Shown in pieces: positions 19,365 to 28,214 of a DNA stretch of 64,000 bases. Within the stretch, counting starts at the first letter, position 1, and each line of letters starts with the position of its first letter. A model generated the notes under the pieces. That model made no database searches. It worked only from the letters and a program-made list of their open reading frames with translations, and was not told the origin of the DNA. The translations under genes and the position numbers were made by a program. This DNA comes from Roseobacter litoralis Och 149 (lineage in GTDB: Bacteria; Pseudomonadota; Alphaproteobacteria; Rhodobacterales; Rhodobacteraceae): contig NC_015730.1 of NCBI RefSeq assembly GCF_000154785.2, positions 3,472,001 to 3,536,000 of the forward strand. The letters are read 5' to 3'.

Positions 19365-20177
19365 ATGTCCGCCAGACAAGACATCTTTGGCTCCCCCGAT
19401 CAGCAAGCGCTTTTGGGCCGGGGGCGGGCCCTGCATGATCTGACACATGGCAACGCCGGCTACACCTACTATGGCCGGACCGTTGGCATCGTCAGCCCGG
19501 ACCGTGCCCCCTTTGCGGAACTGGTGTCCATGACACGGCTGCAAGGGGCCAGTCATTTTGCTCATGTGCAAAACGATCAGATGCCTGCGCTGGTGCAGCA
19601 GCTCAAACCCCATGACCTGAGCGCTGTGCAGTATGCACGCTGGGTCGGTGACGCCTCTGCCTTGCAGACCGCACGCGAAACCGTCACCAGCAAACAGCTG
19701 CCCAATGGTATCACCAGCCACTGGCTGACGGATGAAAGCGACAATCGCCTGCGCGCATCTTTGGCAAGCGCCGCACTGGCTTGCGGCGTTCTGCCACCGC
19801 ACCTCGCCGTGTTGAGCGGCGCGCTGCAACCGGGGCTGTGCCGCATGGCCGTCACGGATCAGGGCGAGGTCGTCTCCTGTGCGGCCGCCGCCTCCTATAT
19901 GCACGCCGATCACCCTGACGGGCAGGTCGAATGCTGGTGGGGCATGCTGTCCACCGTGCCGGACTGGCGCGGTTTCGGGCTGTCTTTGCGCCTCGGGGCC
20001 GAGGTGATGCTTGAGATGGCGCGCAGATACGGCTTCATGCGGTTTTTCACCGGAATCGAGCCCGGCAATACTGCTTCCGAGGTGGTCTGTACACGGCTCG
20101 GCCTGACCCTCACGGACTCCAGCACGCTGTCGGTGGCGGACCCCGGCCAGTTGAGCGGCGGGCGCATGACAAAGTGA
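19365..20177 (+). CDS. GNAT-like acetyltransferase, function unknown
   Basis: About 270 residues from the ATG at 19365. An upstream ATG at 19332 would overlap ispH by 23 bases. The C-terminal half resembles a GNAT fold: WWGMLSTVPDWRGFGLSLRLG (acetyl-CoA loop), EVMLEMARRYGFMRFFTGIEPGN and VCTRLGLTLTDS. The N-terminal half has no clear family. The substrate is unknown. It follows ispH closely and may be part of its operon. Confidence 0.7.
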   Translation: MSARQDIFGSPDQQALLGRGRALHDLTHGNAGYTYYGRTVGIVSPDRAPFAELVSMTRLQGASHFAHVQNDQMPALVQQLKPHDLSAVQYARWVGDASALQTARETVTSKQLPNGITSHWLTDESDNRLRASLASAALACGVLPPHLAVLSGALQPGLCRMAVTDQGEVVSCAAAASYMHADHPDGQVECWWGMLSTVPDWRGFGLSLRLGAEVMLEMARRYGFMRFFTGIEPGNTASEVVCTRLGLTLTDSSTLSVADPGQLSGGRMTK

Positions 20178-20211
20178 TCACAGCCTCTTGCCTTGGGCGG
20201 CGCTCAGGCTC

Positions 20212-20676
20212 ATGTTGCCGCGCATGAAATCGATCCCCTTTGCACCGCTCATCCTTGGCCTCGCCGGCCTCATTCCCTTCGTCTGGGGGGCCGCGACCTA
20301 TCTGGCCGAGCCACTGGCCCAGTGGGGCGTTCGCGCGCTTGGCCCGCGTTTTGTCGGGCCCTACATACAGCTTTTCTACGGCACGGTGATCCTGTCCTTC
20401 ATGTCGGGTGTGCTCTGGGGCTTTGCAACCAAAGCGCAAGGCGCGCGCGCGGCCACCGCTTACACGCTGTCTGTGATCCCTGCCCTTTGGGCTTTTTTCA
20501 TGTCAGGGGGCGGGCCGACCGCCGCCGCAACCAATCTGATTTTCGGGTTCCTCGGTCTCTTGATCCTTGATTTTGCCTTTTCCATTTGGGGCCTGACGCC
20601 AAGGTGGTGGATGTCCCTGCGCATTTTGTTGACCAGCATCGTGGTCGCATGTCTGGCCGTCGGAGTATTTCTGTGA
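20212..20676 (+). CDS. DUF3429 membrane protein
   Basis: About 154 residues with four or five membrane segments. ATG codons at 20212 and 20224 are both possible starts; neither has a strong ribosome binding site. Features: IPFAPLILGLAGLIPFVWGA, QLFYGTVILSFMSGVLWGF, and WWMSLRILLTSIVVACLAVG. This fits DUF3429, a family without known function. Its stop overlaps the GTG start of the methyltransferase by four bases. Confidence 0.75.
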   Translation: MLPRMKSIPFAPLILGLAGLIPFVWGAATYLAEPLAQWGVRALGPRFVGPYIQLFYGTVILSFMSGVLWGFATKAQGARAATAYTLSVIPALWAFFMSGGGPTAAATNLIFGFLGLLILDFAFSIWGLTPRWWMSLRILLTSIVVACLAVGVFL

Positions 20677-21266
20677 GTGATGATGAAACCCTCTCCGTCT
20701 ATGCGGCCAAAGCGGGTGACTATGCCAATCTGACCGACGATGCCGCCGCTCAGGACCCAAGCCTGATCGCCTTTATCGCGGCCATGCCAAGGCGCGGGCG
20801 CGTGCTTGATCTGGGCTGTGGTCCGGGTGGATCAGCTGCCGTAATGGCGCAAGCCGGGCTTGTCGTGGACGCCTTTGACCCTGTCCCTGAAATGGTGGTA
20901 CTGGCCGGGCGCCACGCTGGTGTGAGCGCCCGCGAGGCCGGTTTCGAGGATGTAATACAGGTCGATCATTACGACGGGATCTGGGCGAACTTCTCGCTGC
21001 TCCATGCCCCGCGCGATGACATGCCAAAGCATTTAGCCCGGATCGCGACCGCACTGAAACCCGGCGGGCGGTTTCATATCGGGGTCAAAACCGGCACGGG
21101 CAGTAAACGGGACACTTTGGGCAGGCGTTATACATATTACACCGAAAGCGAGTTGGTCGACCTGCTGGCCGCGGCGGGGCTCACGGTATTTGATCACCGC
21201 GAAGGCTGCGACACAGGTCTGGATGGCGTTGATGCCCATTGGATTGTACTGGCCGCCCATGCCTGA
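20673..21266 (+). CDS. Class I SAM-dependent methyltransferase
   Basis: 197 residues from a GTG at 20673 that overlaps the upstream stop codon, with GGAG at about 20662. Motif I is [19 protein letters not shown], motif II lies near [12 protein letters not shown], and the post-I strand [11 protein letters not shown] and [13 protein letters not shown] are typical. The methyl acceptor is unknown. Its 3' end overlaps rnhA by eight bases. Confidence 0.85.
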   Translation: MSDDETLSVYAAKAGDYANLTDDAAAQDPSLIAFIAAMPRRGRVLDLGCGPGGSAAVMAQAGLVVDAFDPVPEMVVLAGRHAGVSAREAGFEDVIQVDHYDGIWANFSLLHAPRDDMPKHLARIATALKPGGRFHIGVKTGTGSKRDTLGRRYTYYTESELVDLLAAAGLTVFDHREGCDTGLDGVDAHWIVLAAHA

Positions 21267-21711
21267 GTTATTCGCCTATACTGACGGTGCCTGTTCGGGC
21301 AACCCGGGTCCCGGCGGCTGGGGCGTTTTGCTGCAGGCCAAAGAGGGCGACAGGCTGGTCAAAGAGCGTGCGCTCAAGGGCGGTGAAGCACATACCACCA
21401 ACAACCGGATGGAGCTTTTGGCCGCCATCAACGCGCTGGAATCCCTCAGCCGCGCCAGCACGATTACCATCGTGACCGACAGCAACTACGTCAAAAATGG
21501 CATCACCGGCTGGATTCACGGCTGGAAGCGAAACGGCTGGAAAAATGCCGCCAAAAAACCCGTCGCGAATGCAGAACTCTGGCAGAGGCTGGATGAGGCC
21601 AATGCACGTCACGACGTCACCTGGAAATGGGTCAAAGGGCACGCCGGGCACGCGGAAAACGAACGCGCAGACGAATTGGCGCGCGCGGGCATGGCGCCGT
21701 TCAAACCATGA
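21259..21711 (+). CDS. rnhA: Ribonuclease HI
   Basis: 150 residues from the ATG at 21259 ([18 protein letters not shown]). Catalytic acidic residues are visible in [31 protein letters not shown] and ENERADELA. The basic segment [18 protein letters not shown] fits the substrate-binding region. It degrades the RNA strand of RNA-DNA hybrids. It overlaps both neighbours. Confidence 0.96.
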   Translation: MPELFAYTDGACSGNPGPGGWGVLLQAKEGDRLVKERALKGGEAHTTNNRMELLAAINALESLSRASTITIVTDSNYVKNGITGWIHGWKRNGWKNAAKKPVANAELWQRLDEANARHDVTWKWVKGHAGHAENERADELARAGMAPFKP

Positions 21712-22331
21712 GCGTGATCGGTTTCCTTGACTACGCGAGCGTGTTTATTTTCGCCCTGACCGGTGGGCTGGCCGCCAGCAGGCAGCAGTTGGACATCGTG
21801 GGCTTTGCCTTTATCGCCTGCCTCACGGCGGTGGGCGGTGGCACGCTTCGGGACCTGCTGCTGAACCGGGATACGATTTTCTGGATCGCACAGCCAACCT
21901 ACATCGGTGTGGCTTGTGCCGCCGCCTTGGTCGTATTTGTCACCGCGCATCTGTTTGAAAGCCGTTTGAAAACGCTGATCTGGCTGGACAGTTTCGCGCT
22001 GGCGGTGGCAGTATCGGCAGGCACCGGTGTCGCGCTGGCGCTTGATCAGCCCGCACTGGTGGTGGTCCTGATGGGGACAATCACGGGCTGCATGGGCGGG
22101 CTTTTGCGTGATGTGGTGTTGGATGATGTACCGGTGGTTCTGCGTCAGGGCGAGCTTTATGTGACAGCCGCTTTTGCAGGCGCAACCGTGGCTGTGCTGA
22201 CCCGGCCTCTCTTCGCAGAGCCTCTCATCGCGCTGGCGCTATGCTCCGGGGTTACATGGGCGTTGCGCGCAGGATCACTTGCCTTTGGCTGGCGCTTGCC
22301 TGTTTATAAAAGCAGGCCACCCCGACAGTGA
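21708..22331 (+). CDS. TRIC-type (UPF0126/YadS-like) membrane protein
   Basis: 207 residues from the ATG at 21708, overlapping the rnhA stop by four bases. Two repeats of the family signature are visible: [20 protein letters not shown] and the second [21 protein letters not shown]. About seven membrane segments are present. Relatives are trimeric intracellular cation channels; the ion specificity here is unproven. Confidence 0.85.
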   Translation: MSVIGFLDYASVFIFALTGGLAASRQQLDIVGFAFIACLTAVGGGTLRDLLLNRDTIFWIAQPTYIGVACAAALVVFVTAHLFESRLKTLIWLDSFALAVAVSAGTGVALALDQPALVVVLMGTITGCMGGLLRDVVLDDVPVVLRQGELYVTAAFAGATVAVLTRPLFAEPLIALALCSGVTWALRAGSLAFGWRLPVYKSRPPRQ

Positions 22332-22359
22332 CAACCACTTCAGACACAGGAGCCTTGGA

Positions 22360-22998
22360 ATGCCCATTCCCTCCCCGAGAACCTCAATGCACCGCCTGAT
22401 CGCAGGAACATGCCTCACGCTCGCTGCCACTTGCGTCAGCGCGGAGACCACCGGTCCGTCATTTGACTGCGCAAAAGCCGGCTCACAAACCGAAGACCTG
22501 ATCTGCAATGACACGGCATTGGCCGTACTCGACCGCCGGATGGCCCTGCGTTATGCCGCAGCACTGAAGGCGGCGGGCAACATACAGGGCGGTACCGAAA
22601 ACGCGTTGAATACATTGCGCGCGATGCAGCGCGGCTGGATCAAGGGGCGTGATGACTGCTGGAAAGCCGACGATCTGCGCAATTGTGTCGAGGCGGCCTA
22701 TCTGACCCGCGAAGGTGAACTCGTCACCGCATGGATGCTCGAAACACCCCTCGCGACCGCCACTTATATCTGCGACGATAACCCTGCCAATGAGGTCACA
22801 ACCTACTTTTTCGACACGGAATTGCCCAGTATCCGCTTGGAATACGGGGACAGCATCGCCTCGGGCTCTCTTGTCCCTGCGGCCTCGGGCAGCAAATACG
22901 CCATCGACTTTGGTGGTATATTCTGGACCAAAGGCGACAGCGCAGAATTTGAATGGCGCGCAGGCGAGCCGATGTCCTGCACAGCCACCACGGGCTAG
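22360..22998 (+). CDS. Secreted LprI-MliC fusion, putative lysozyme inhibitor
   Basis: 212 residues from the ATG at 22360, with AGGAG about eight bases upstream. Residues 1-27 look like a signal peptide ending near CVSAET. The first mature domain (about 33-125) has the LprI/DUF1311 pattern: FDCAKAGSQTEDLICNDTAL, the W-x-K-x-R-D-D-C region and CVEAAYLTREGEL. The second domain (about 138-212) resembles MliC: YICDDNPANEVTTYFFDT, IASGSLVPAASGSKYA, and a final Cys near the C terminus. MliC-type domains block c-type lysozyme. The two domains in one protein suggest periplasmic defence against lysozyme; the activity is inferred. Confidence 0.75.
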   Translation: MPIPSPRTSMHRLIAGTCLTLAATCVSAETTGPSFDCAKAGSQTEDLICNDTALAVLDRRMALRYAAALKAAGNIQGGTENALNTLRAMQRGWIKGRDDCWKADDLRNCVEAAYLTREGELVTAWMLETPLATATYICDDNPANEVTTYFFDTELPSIRLEYGDSIASGSLVPAASGSKYAIDFGGIFWTKGDSAEFEWRAGEPMSCTATTG

Positions 22999-23137
22999 CA
23001 AACCAGTCATGCGCACAAATGACGCCCAGCACAGGTCAGCCCCACATCGGTGAACCAAGGTGCGCCTTGGCTTGGCGTGATTTAGACCTGCGCTGTGTGC
23101 TCACGACGTCAAAACCAAAAAACGCAGGAAGTTTTCC

Positions 23138-23821
23138 ATGTCAGATTTCGTAATACCAGTGCCACCAACCGCCTGTGTCCCCGTGGCAAGCGGGGGCATG
23201 TTCCCGGTCCGGCGCGTCTATTGCATCGGGCGCAACTATGCCGCTCACGCCGTGGAAATGGGCCATGACCCGGACCGCGAGGCACCCTTCTTTTTCCAGA
23301 AAAACCCCGATGATCTGAATTCATCCGGATCATTCCCCTACCCTGCGCAAAGCAGCGACGTGCACCATGAGGCCGAAGTTGCCGTATTCCTGAAATCGGG
23401 CGGCACCAACATCAGCCCCGACGACGCGCTGGATCACGTTTACGGCTATGCGCTGTGCCTCGACATGACCCGCCGCGATTTGCAGGGCATCGCAAAAAAG
23501 GCAGGGCGTCCGTGGGAGATCGGCAAGGCCTTTCATGCCTCGGCACCGGTCGGGCCAGTCCACAGGGTGGCGGAGGTTGGCCACCTTGATCAGGGCAGGA
23601 TCACCCTGCATCTGAACGGCGCTCTCAAACAGGAGGGTGATCTGAACCAGATGATCTGGAAAGTGCCGGAAATGATCTCCTACCTGTCCGTATACTACAC
23701 GCTTGCGCCCGGTGATGTGATCTTGTCTGGCACACCCGCGGGCGTGGGGCCGGTTCAAAAAGGCGACGCCATGACGATCGCGGTCGAGGGTTTGGGCGCG
23801 ATGGCGGTCACCGTCACCTGA
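23138..23821 (+). CDS. Fumarylacetoacetate hydrolase-family protein
   Basis: A 227-residue protein of the FAH superfamily. Motifs: YCIGRNYAAHAVEMG, PFFFQKNPDDL, HHEAEVAVFL (metal-binding Glu residues), ALCLDMTRRDLQ, and VILSGTPAGVGPVQKGD. The short single-domain form fits fumarylpyruvate or acylpyruvate hydrolases and related decarboxylases; the substrate cannot be fixed from sequence. It has no coupled neighbour. It is annotated alone, with about 140 bases on either side. Confidence 0.85.
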   Translation: MSDFVIPVPPTACVPVASGGMFPVRRVYCIGRNYAAHAVEMGHDPDREAPFFFQKNPDDLNSSGSFPYPAQSSDVHHEAEVAVFLKSGGTNISPDDALDHVYGYALCLDMTRRDLQGIAKKAGRPWEIGKAFHASAPVGPVHRVAEVGHLDQGRITLHLNGALKQEGDLNQMIWKVPEMISYLSVYYTLAPGDVILSGTPAGVGPVQKGDAMTIAVEGLGAMAVTVT

Positions 23822-23976
23822 CCTGCAAGAAAGTAACCGGACGCCAGGATTTTGCGGCCCACCCGTGCGGAGGACGCGAAAAGTGACGCAAGGATAGACT
23901 CGCCTTTCAAGGTCTTTCGTCGTCTATTTCCTATCGTGCGCAGAAAAACATGCGCGTCTCACAGGGAGAGGATTAA

Positions 23977-25095
23977 ATGAAACATCTTGCGATACTGGGT
24001 GCGGCGGCACTTTTGGCCACCCCGGCACAGGCATCACCGCTCACAGATCAGTTCACCAGCTTTTCCGTCCTCGGCGACAGCCTGTCGGATATCGGGAACA
24101 CCGAACGGCTTTTGGGGATTCTGGCGCCGCCGTCACCGCCATCGGCAACCCCGCCGACCAATGCAGAGATCAATTTCGCCAGACTGCGCGCGCCGGGCGT
24201 ATTTTCAGACGGTCCGACCTGGGCTGCCGGTTTGACGAATGAGTTTCGCAACAACGGGAAAACCGGCGTCAACCTGTCTTTCGCAGGGGCGCAGGCCGCA
24301 GATAACGGGGATCCTGTCCCTGATTTGCTGGCACAGATTTTCGCCCCTGCAATCTATCCGCTGCCGGTCACACCCCCGGTCTCTACCTATGCGGATGGGC
24401 TGGGCGGGTTGCTGAATTTGCCAACAGCACCAGGCACGCCGCCAACGCTCAATTCTGCGCGTAACCTTGGCGGCACCCCCTTGGTCAGCGTTTTTATCGG
24501 CGGCAATGACTTTCTGAATGCGGCAAACAGCATTGACAGCACCGCACCTGATTTCACGGCACTGCAAACCGCGTTGGGCGGCGCATTGGCGACCGTGCAA
24601 GGGGTACTGCAGGCCTTGGCGGGCGCCGGGGTGCGGGATTTCGTCGTCATGAACCTGCCGGACTTTGGCCTGATCCCAAGGTTCCAGAACGAAGCACCCG
24701 CCTTTCAGGCCCAGCTTTCAGCGATCGCAGCCGGATATAACACGCAACTCTCCGCCTTCTTGCAGGGCAACAACCTCTTTGGCGCGACTGTGACCGAGGT
24801 AGATGTCTTTGACGCCCTGAGCGATCAGGCTTTGCTGGCGTCTCGCGGCATCACGGACACGCAAAACGCCTGTGTTCAAACCGTCTCAACGACGGCACCC
24901 TCCTGTGCAGGCTTCTTGTTTTTTGATGACATTCACCCGACGGCTGAAGGTCACGCGCTGATCAATGACATCACACGCGCTGCACTTGATGAGACCTATC
25001 AATTGCAACCCGTCCCGCTGCCGGCCTCCGCGCTGTTGCTGCTGTCTGCTGTTGGCGGCACATTGGTCTTGCGCCGTCGCAAACAAAACAGCTGA
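23977..25095 (+). CDS. Surface-anchored SGNH/GDSL hydrolase with VPLPA-type C terminus
   Basis: A 372-residue protein. A signal peptide covers about residues 1-19. The GDSL block is VLGDSLSDIGN (about 32-41), the Gly/Asn blocks are LSFAGAQAADNG and VFIGGNDFLN, and the catalytic Asp-His motif is FDDIHPTAEGH. The C terminus has VPLPASALLLLSAVGG, a hydrophobic helix, then RRRKQNS, which is the VPLPA-type variant of PEP-CTERM sorting signals in Rhodobacterales. The enzyme is likely an extracellular lipase or esterase processed by an exosortase. No exosortase lies in the window. Confidence 0.85.
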   Translation: MKHLAILGAAALLATPAQASPLTDQFTSFSVLGDSLSDIGNTERLLGILAPPSPPSATPPTNAEINFARLRAPGVFSDGPTWAAGLTNEFRNNGKTGVNLSFAGAQAADNGDPVPDLLAQIFAPAIYPLPVTPPVSTYADGLGGLLNLPTAPGTPPTLNSARNLGGTPLVSVFIGGNDFLNAANSIDSTAPDFTALQTALGGALATVQGVLQALAGAGVRDFVVMNLPDFGLIPRFQNEAPAFQAQLSAIAAGYNTQLSAFLQGNNLFGATVTEVDVFDALSDQALLASRGITDTQNACVQTVSTTAPSCAGFLFFDDIHPTAEGHALINDITRAALDETYQLQPVPLPASALLLLSAVGGTLVLRRRKQNS

Positions 25096-25104
25096 AACGT
25101 CAAA

Positions 25105-25127
25105 GCGCCGGGGGTGACCTCCGGCGC
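25105..25127. terminator. Strong hairpin between convergent genes
   Basis: A 10-base GC stem (GCGCCGGGGG with CCTCCGGCGC, one G-U pair) and a TGA loop lie between the convergent GDSL gene and the secreted protein at 25135. There is no T run, so it may be a terminator in both directions or a 3' end stabiliser. Confidence 0.5.
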
Positions 25128-25134
25128 ATTGCGA

Positions 25135-25644
25135 TCATGCGTTGCAGCCATCCAGCCCGATACGCGCAACCGCATCCGCGCCAAAAGTGGCCTCGGTCAC
25201 GCCCGCAAGATGGCTGATTGCAACCTTCGCCCCTTCGATTTCAGCGCCGGATACGGTAATTTCCCGCGTTCCAACCGTGTCATCCACGTCAATCGTAAAC
25301 GCAACCTCAGCGCCGGATGCAAAATCAGCGATGGGCAGCGCAATGCTGTTGTCACCATCCCCGACCTCCGGCACGTCGCGCAGCAATTCGCGCCCGACCA
25401 CAAGCTCAAGGGGTTGAAACACCTGCACACCCGCACCGCGTTCCGTCACATCAAAGATCAGACCGGCTGCAGATGCGCCCAGATCAATTGTGATCGTAAT
25501 ATCACGCAGCGGGCAATCCCCTGCGTTTACGATGGTAAAACGATCCTTGGGCGCCCCCTCGTCAAACGCGACGATGATATCCGCGCACGCCGCACCGGAC
25601 ATCAAAACGGCCCATGTCAGCCCTGCCATAATCTTCATTTTCAC
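25135..25644 (-). CDS. Small secreted protein (aggregation-factor-core-like), function unknown
   Basis: A 169-residue protein with a clear signal peptide (MKMKIMAGLTWAVLMSGAACA, cleavage after about residue 21). The mature part is acidic and beta-rich, with DIIVAFDEGAPKDRFTIVN and regular VxFxIDVDDTVG-type strands. I associate this pattern with proteins labelled aggregation factor core in Roseobacter annotations; that label is from memory and is not a demonstrated function. It is convergent with the GDSL hydrolase. Confidence 0.6.
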   Translation of the reverse strand: MKMKIMAGLTWAVLMSGAACADIIVAFDEGAPKDRFTIVNAGDCPLRDITITIDLGASAAGLIFDVTERGAGVQVFQPLELVVGRELLRDVPEVGDGDNSIALPIADFASGAEVAFTIDVDDTVGTREITVSGAEIEGAKVAISHLAGVTEATFGADAVARIGLDGCNA

Positions 25645-25811
25645 TCTCCTGTCTTTCCATCCAGAGCATAGTGCGAAACTGCGGTTTGCATAGGAAACCC
25701 GCGCAGATCAAATTTATCTTGACCGAAGAACACTATTGAATTTAGCGTTCACAGCAGCACTGTACACAAATGTCCAGTAGTCGCTTTTGATACGAACCGA
25801 AAGGCCACAGT

Positions 25812-28214
25812 ATGAAATCACATTACCGCGTTGTCGTGATCGGCGGGGGCGTTGTCGGCGCATCCGTTCTGTACCATCTGGCCAAGATGGGCTGGAGCGA
25901 TGTCTGTCTAATTGAACGTTCCGTGCTGACAGCCGGGTCAAGCTGGCACGCCGCAGGTGGATTTCATGCTCTGAATGCGGACCCGAACATCGCCCAGCTT
26001 CAGTCCTATACGATTGACCTGTTTGACGATATTCAGGAAGAAAGCGGTCAAAACATCGGGCTGCACAGAACCGGCGGCCTGACCATGGCAGGCACCCCGG
26101 ATCGCTGGGAATGGCTGCAATCTGCGTATCGCACATTTCAGTCCATCGGTATTCACGACTGCCGCCTCGTCACCGTCGAAGAAGCGCTTGCGCTTAATCC
26201 GATCATGTCCGGTGACGGGCTGCTGGGGGGCATGTGGGCCGACCGTGAAGGATACATCGACACCACCGGCACGGTGCACGCCTATGCCGGGGCGGCCAAG
26301 AAACGCGGTGCCACCGTGATCGAACACAACCGTGTGCTGGAACTGAACCAGACCCTGCAGGGGTGGGAGGTTGTCACCGAAAAGGGCACGATAAACTGCG
26401 AGCATGTGGTCAATGCGGCGGGTCTCTGGGCCAAGCAGGTGGGGCGTATGGCTGGCGTGGAATTGCCAGTCTCGCCGCTCAATCACCACTATCTGATCTC
26501 GGACACGATCCCACAGCTCGAAGAACTGGATTTCGAGGTGCCCATGACGGTTGACCTCGAAGGGTTCACCTATCTGCGGCAGGATCAGAAAGGCGTGCTG
26601 CTGGGCATCTACGAGGTCAATCACCAGCACTGGATGATGGACGGTGCCCCTTGGGAATACGGGTTTGAATTGCAGCAGGAAGACCCTGACCGCATTGAAA
26701 ATGAACTGACCATGGGGTTTGAGCGCTACCCCTGCCTGCAGGAGGTGGGCGTCAAGACATGGGTGAACGGCGCGTTCACCTTCTCGCCGGATGGCAACCC
26801 GCTGGTGGGACCTGTGCCGGGCAAGCGCGGCTATTGGTCGGCCTGCGCGGTGATGGCCGGGTTCCTGCAGGGCGGCGGCGTTGGCAAATCGCTGGCCGAA
26901 TGGATGATCAACGGCACACCTGAGGCGGATGTCTATGGGATGGATGTGGCCCGCTATGGCATTTGGGCCGAAAACAAGCAGTACATCAAGGAAACGACGG
27001 GCCAGTTTTACACCCGCCGCTTTGTGATGACCTATCCCAACGAACAACTGCCCGCGGGCCGTCCGTTGAAAACCGCCGGTGCCTATGCAGATATGAGTGC
27101 TGCGGGCTGCCAGTGGGGCCAAAGCTGGGACCTTGAGGTACCGCTTTATTTCGCGGCACCGGGTTTTGTCGAAGCGCCCTCGCTGAAACGCTCAAACGCA
27201 CACAGCATCGTGGCGGATGAATGTCACGCGGTGCGCAACGGCGTGGGTCTGCTGGATATCTCCGGGTTTTCGCGTTTTGAGGTCTCGGGCCCCAACGCAG
27301 AAAAGTGGCTCAATCACATCATGGCGTCCAAACTGCCCGCACCGGGCCGCGCCAAGCTGGCGCCGATGCTGGCCGAGGATGGGCGGCTCAAGGGCGACCT
27401 GACGGTGTTCAACTGGGGCGATGGCACGTGGTGGATCATGGGCAGCTATTATCTACGGACATGGCACATGCGCTGGTTTGACGATCATATGATGGAGGGC
27501 GTCACCCTGCGCGATCTCGGTGAGGAAATGGCAGGCTTCTCGCTGGCCGGGCCTGCATCGCTGAATGTCATCGAGAAACTGACCGACGGCCCCATCGCAG
27601 ACCTGAAATTCATGGGCTGTGGCAGCTTTGATATCGGGCTGTTGCGCTGCAAGGTCGGACGGCTGTCTGTCGCGGGCGAGCGGGGGTATGAGGTTCACTG
27701 CCGCGCGGGTGATCACGCGGTGCTGCGCCGTATCCTGCTGCAGGCAGGCGCGGACGCGGGCATCCGGGAATACGGGTTCAATGCGCTCCTGAGCCTAAGG
27801 TTGGAAAAGAGTTTCGGCATCTGGAATGCGGAGTTCACCCAAGGCTACACCCCCAGCATGACCGGGATGGACCGCTGGATCGATTGGGACAAGGATTTCG
27901 TGGGCAAATCAGCCGCGATTACTGAACGCGATGGAAACGGCCCGGCACAAACACTGGTCACAATGGAAATCGACGCAGACGGTGCCGACGCCAGCGGATT
28001 TGAACCCATTTGGTCCGACGGCGTCCAAGTGGGTTTTGTCACCTCAGGCGGCTTTGGTCATACGGTCGGCAAATCGCTCGCCATGGCGCTGGTGGACCCG
28101 GCCCACAGCCGCGCAGGCAAAGAGGTCAGCGTGCATGTAGTGGGTGTGGAACGGCAGGCGCGGATCATCGCCGCATCGCCCTATGATCCGGACGGCAAGG
28201 CCATGCGCGGATGA
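25812..28214 (+). CDS. Dimethylglycine-dehydrogenase-like flavoprotein with GcvT domain
   Basis: An 800-residue protein. Residues 1-380 form a DAO-type FAD domain: VVVIGGGVVGASVLYHLAK at the N terminus and GSSWHAAGG, whose His46 corresponds to the residue that carries covalent FAD in dimethylglycine and sarcosine dehydrogenases. A middle FAO_M-type segment follows, then the folate-binding GcvT domain (about 430-790) with WLNHIMASKLP, GERGYEVHCRA and the C-terminal SGGFGHTVGKSLAMALV. It should oxidise an N-methyl group and hand the one-carbon unit to tetrahydrofolate. It overlaps the MttB-like gene by four bases, so both probably act on one methylated amine. Confidence 0.88.
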   Translation: MKSHYRVVVIGGGVVGASVLYHLAKMGWSDVCLIERSVLTAGSSWHAAGGFHALNADPNIAQLQSYTIDLFDDIQEESGQNIGLHRTGGLTMAGTPDRWEWLQSAYRTFQSIGIHDCRLVTVEEALALNPIMSGDGLLGGMWADREGYIDTTGTVHAYAGAAKKRGATVIEHNRVLELNQTLQGWEVVTEKGTINCEHVVNAAGLWAKQVGRMAGVELPVSPLNHHYLISDTIPQLEELDFEVPMTVDLEGFTYLRQDQKGVLLGIYEVNHQHWMMDGAPWEYGFELQQEDPDRIENELTMGFERYPCLQEVGVKTWVNGAFTFSPDGNPLVGPVPGKRGYWSACAVMAGFLQGGGVGKSLAEWMINGTPEADVYGMDVARYGIWAENKQYIKETTGQFYTRRFVMTYPNEQLPAGRPLKTAGAYADMSAAGCQWGQSWDLEVPLYFAAPGFVEAPSLKRSNAHSIVADECHAVRNGVGLLDISGFSRFEVSGPNAEKWLNHIMASKLPAPGRAKLAPMLAEDGRLKGDLTVFNWGDGTWWIMGSYYLRTWHMRWFDDHMMEGVTLRDLGEEMAGFSLAGPASLNVIEKLTDGPIADLKFMGCGSFDIGLLRCKVGRLSVAGERGYEVHCRAGDHAVLRRILLQAGADAGIREYGFNALLSLRLEKSFGIWNAEFTQGYTPSMTGMDRWIDWDKDFVGKSAAITERDGNGPAQTLVTMEIDADGADASGFEPIWSDGVQVGFVTSGGFGHTVGKSLAMALVDPAHSRAGKEVSVHVVGVERQARIIAASPYDPDGKAMRG

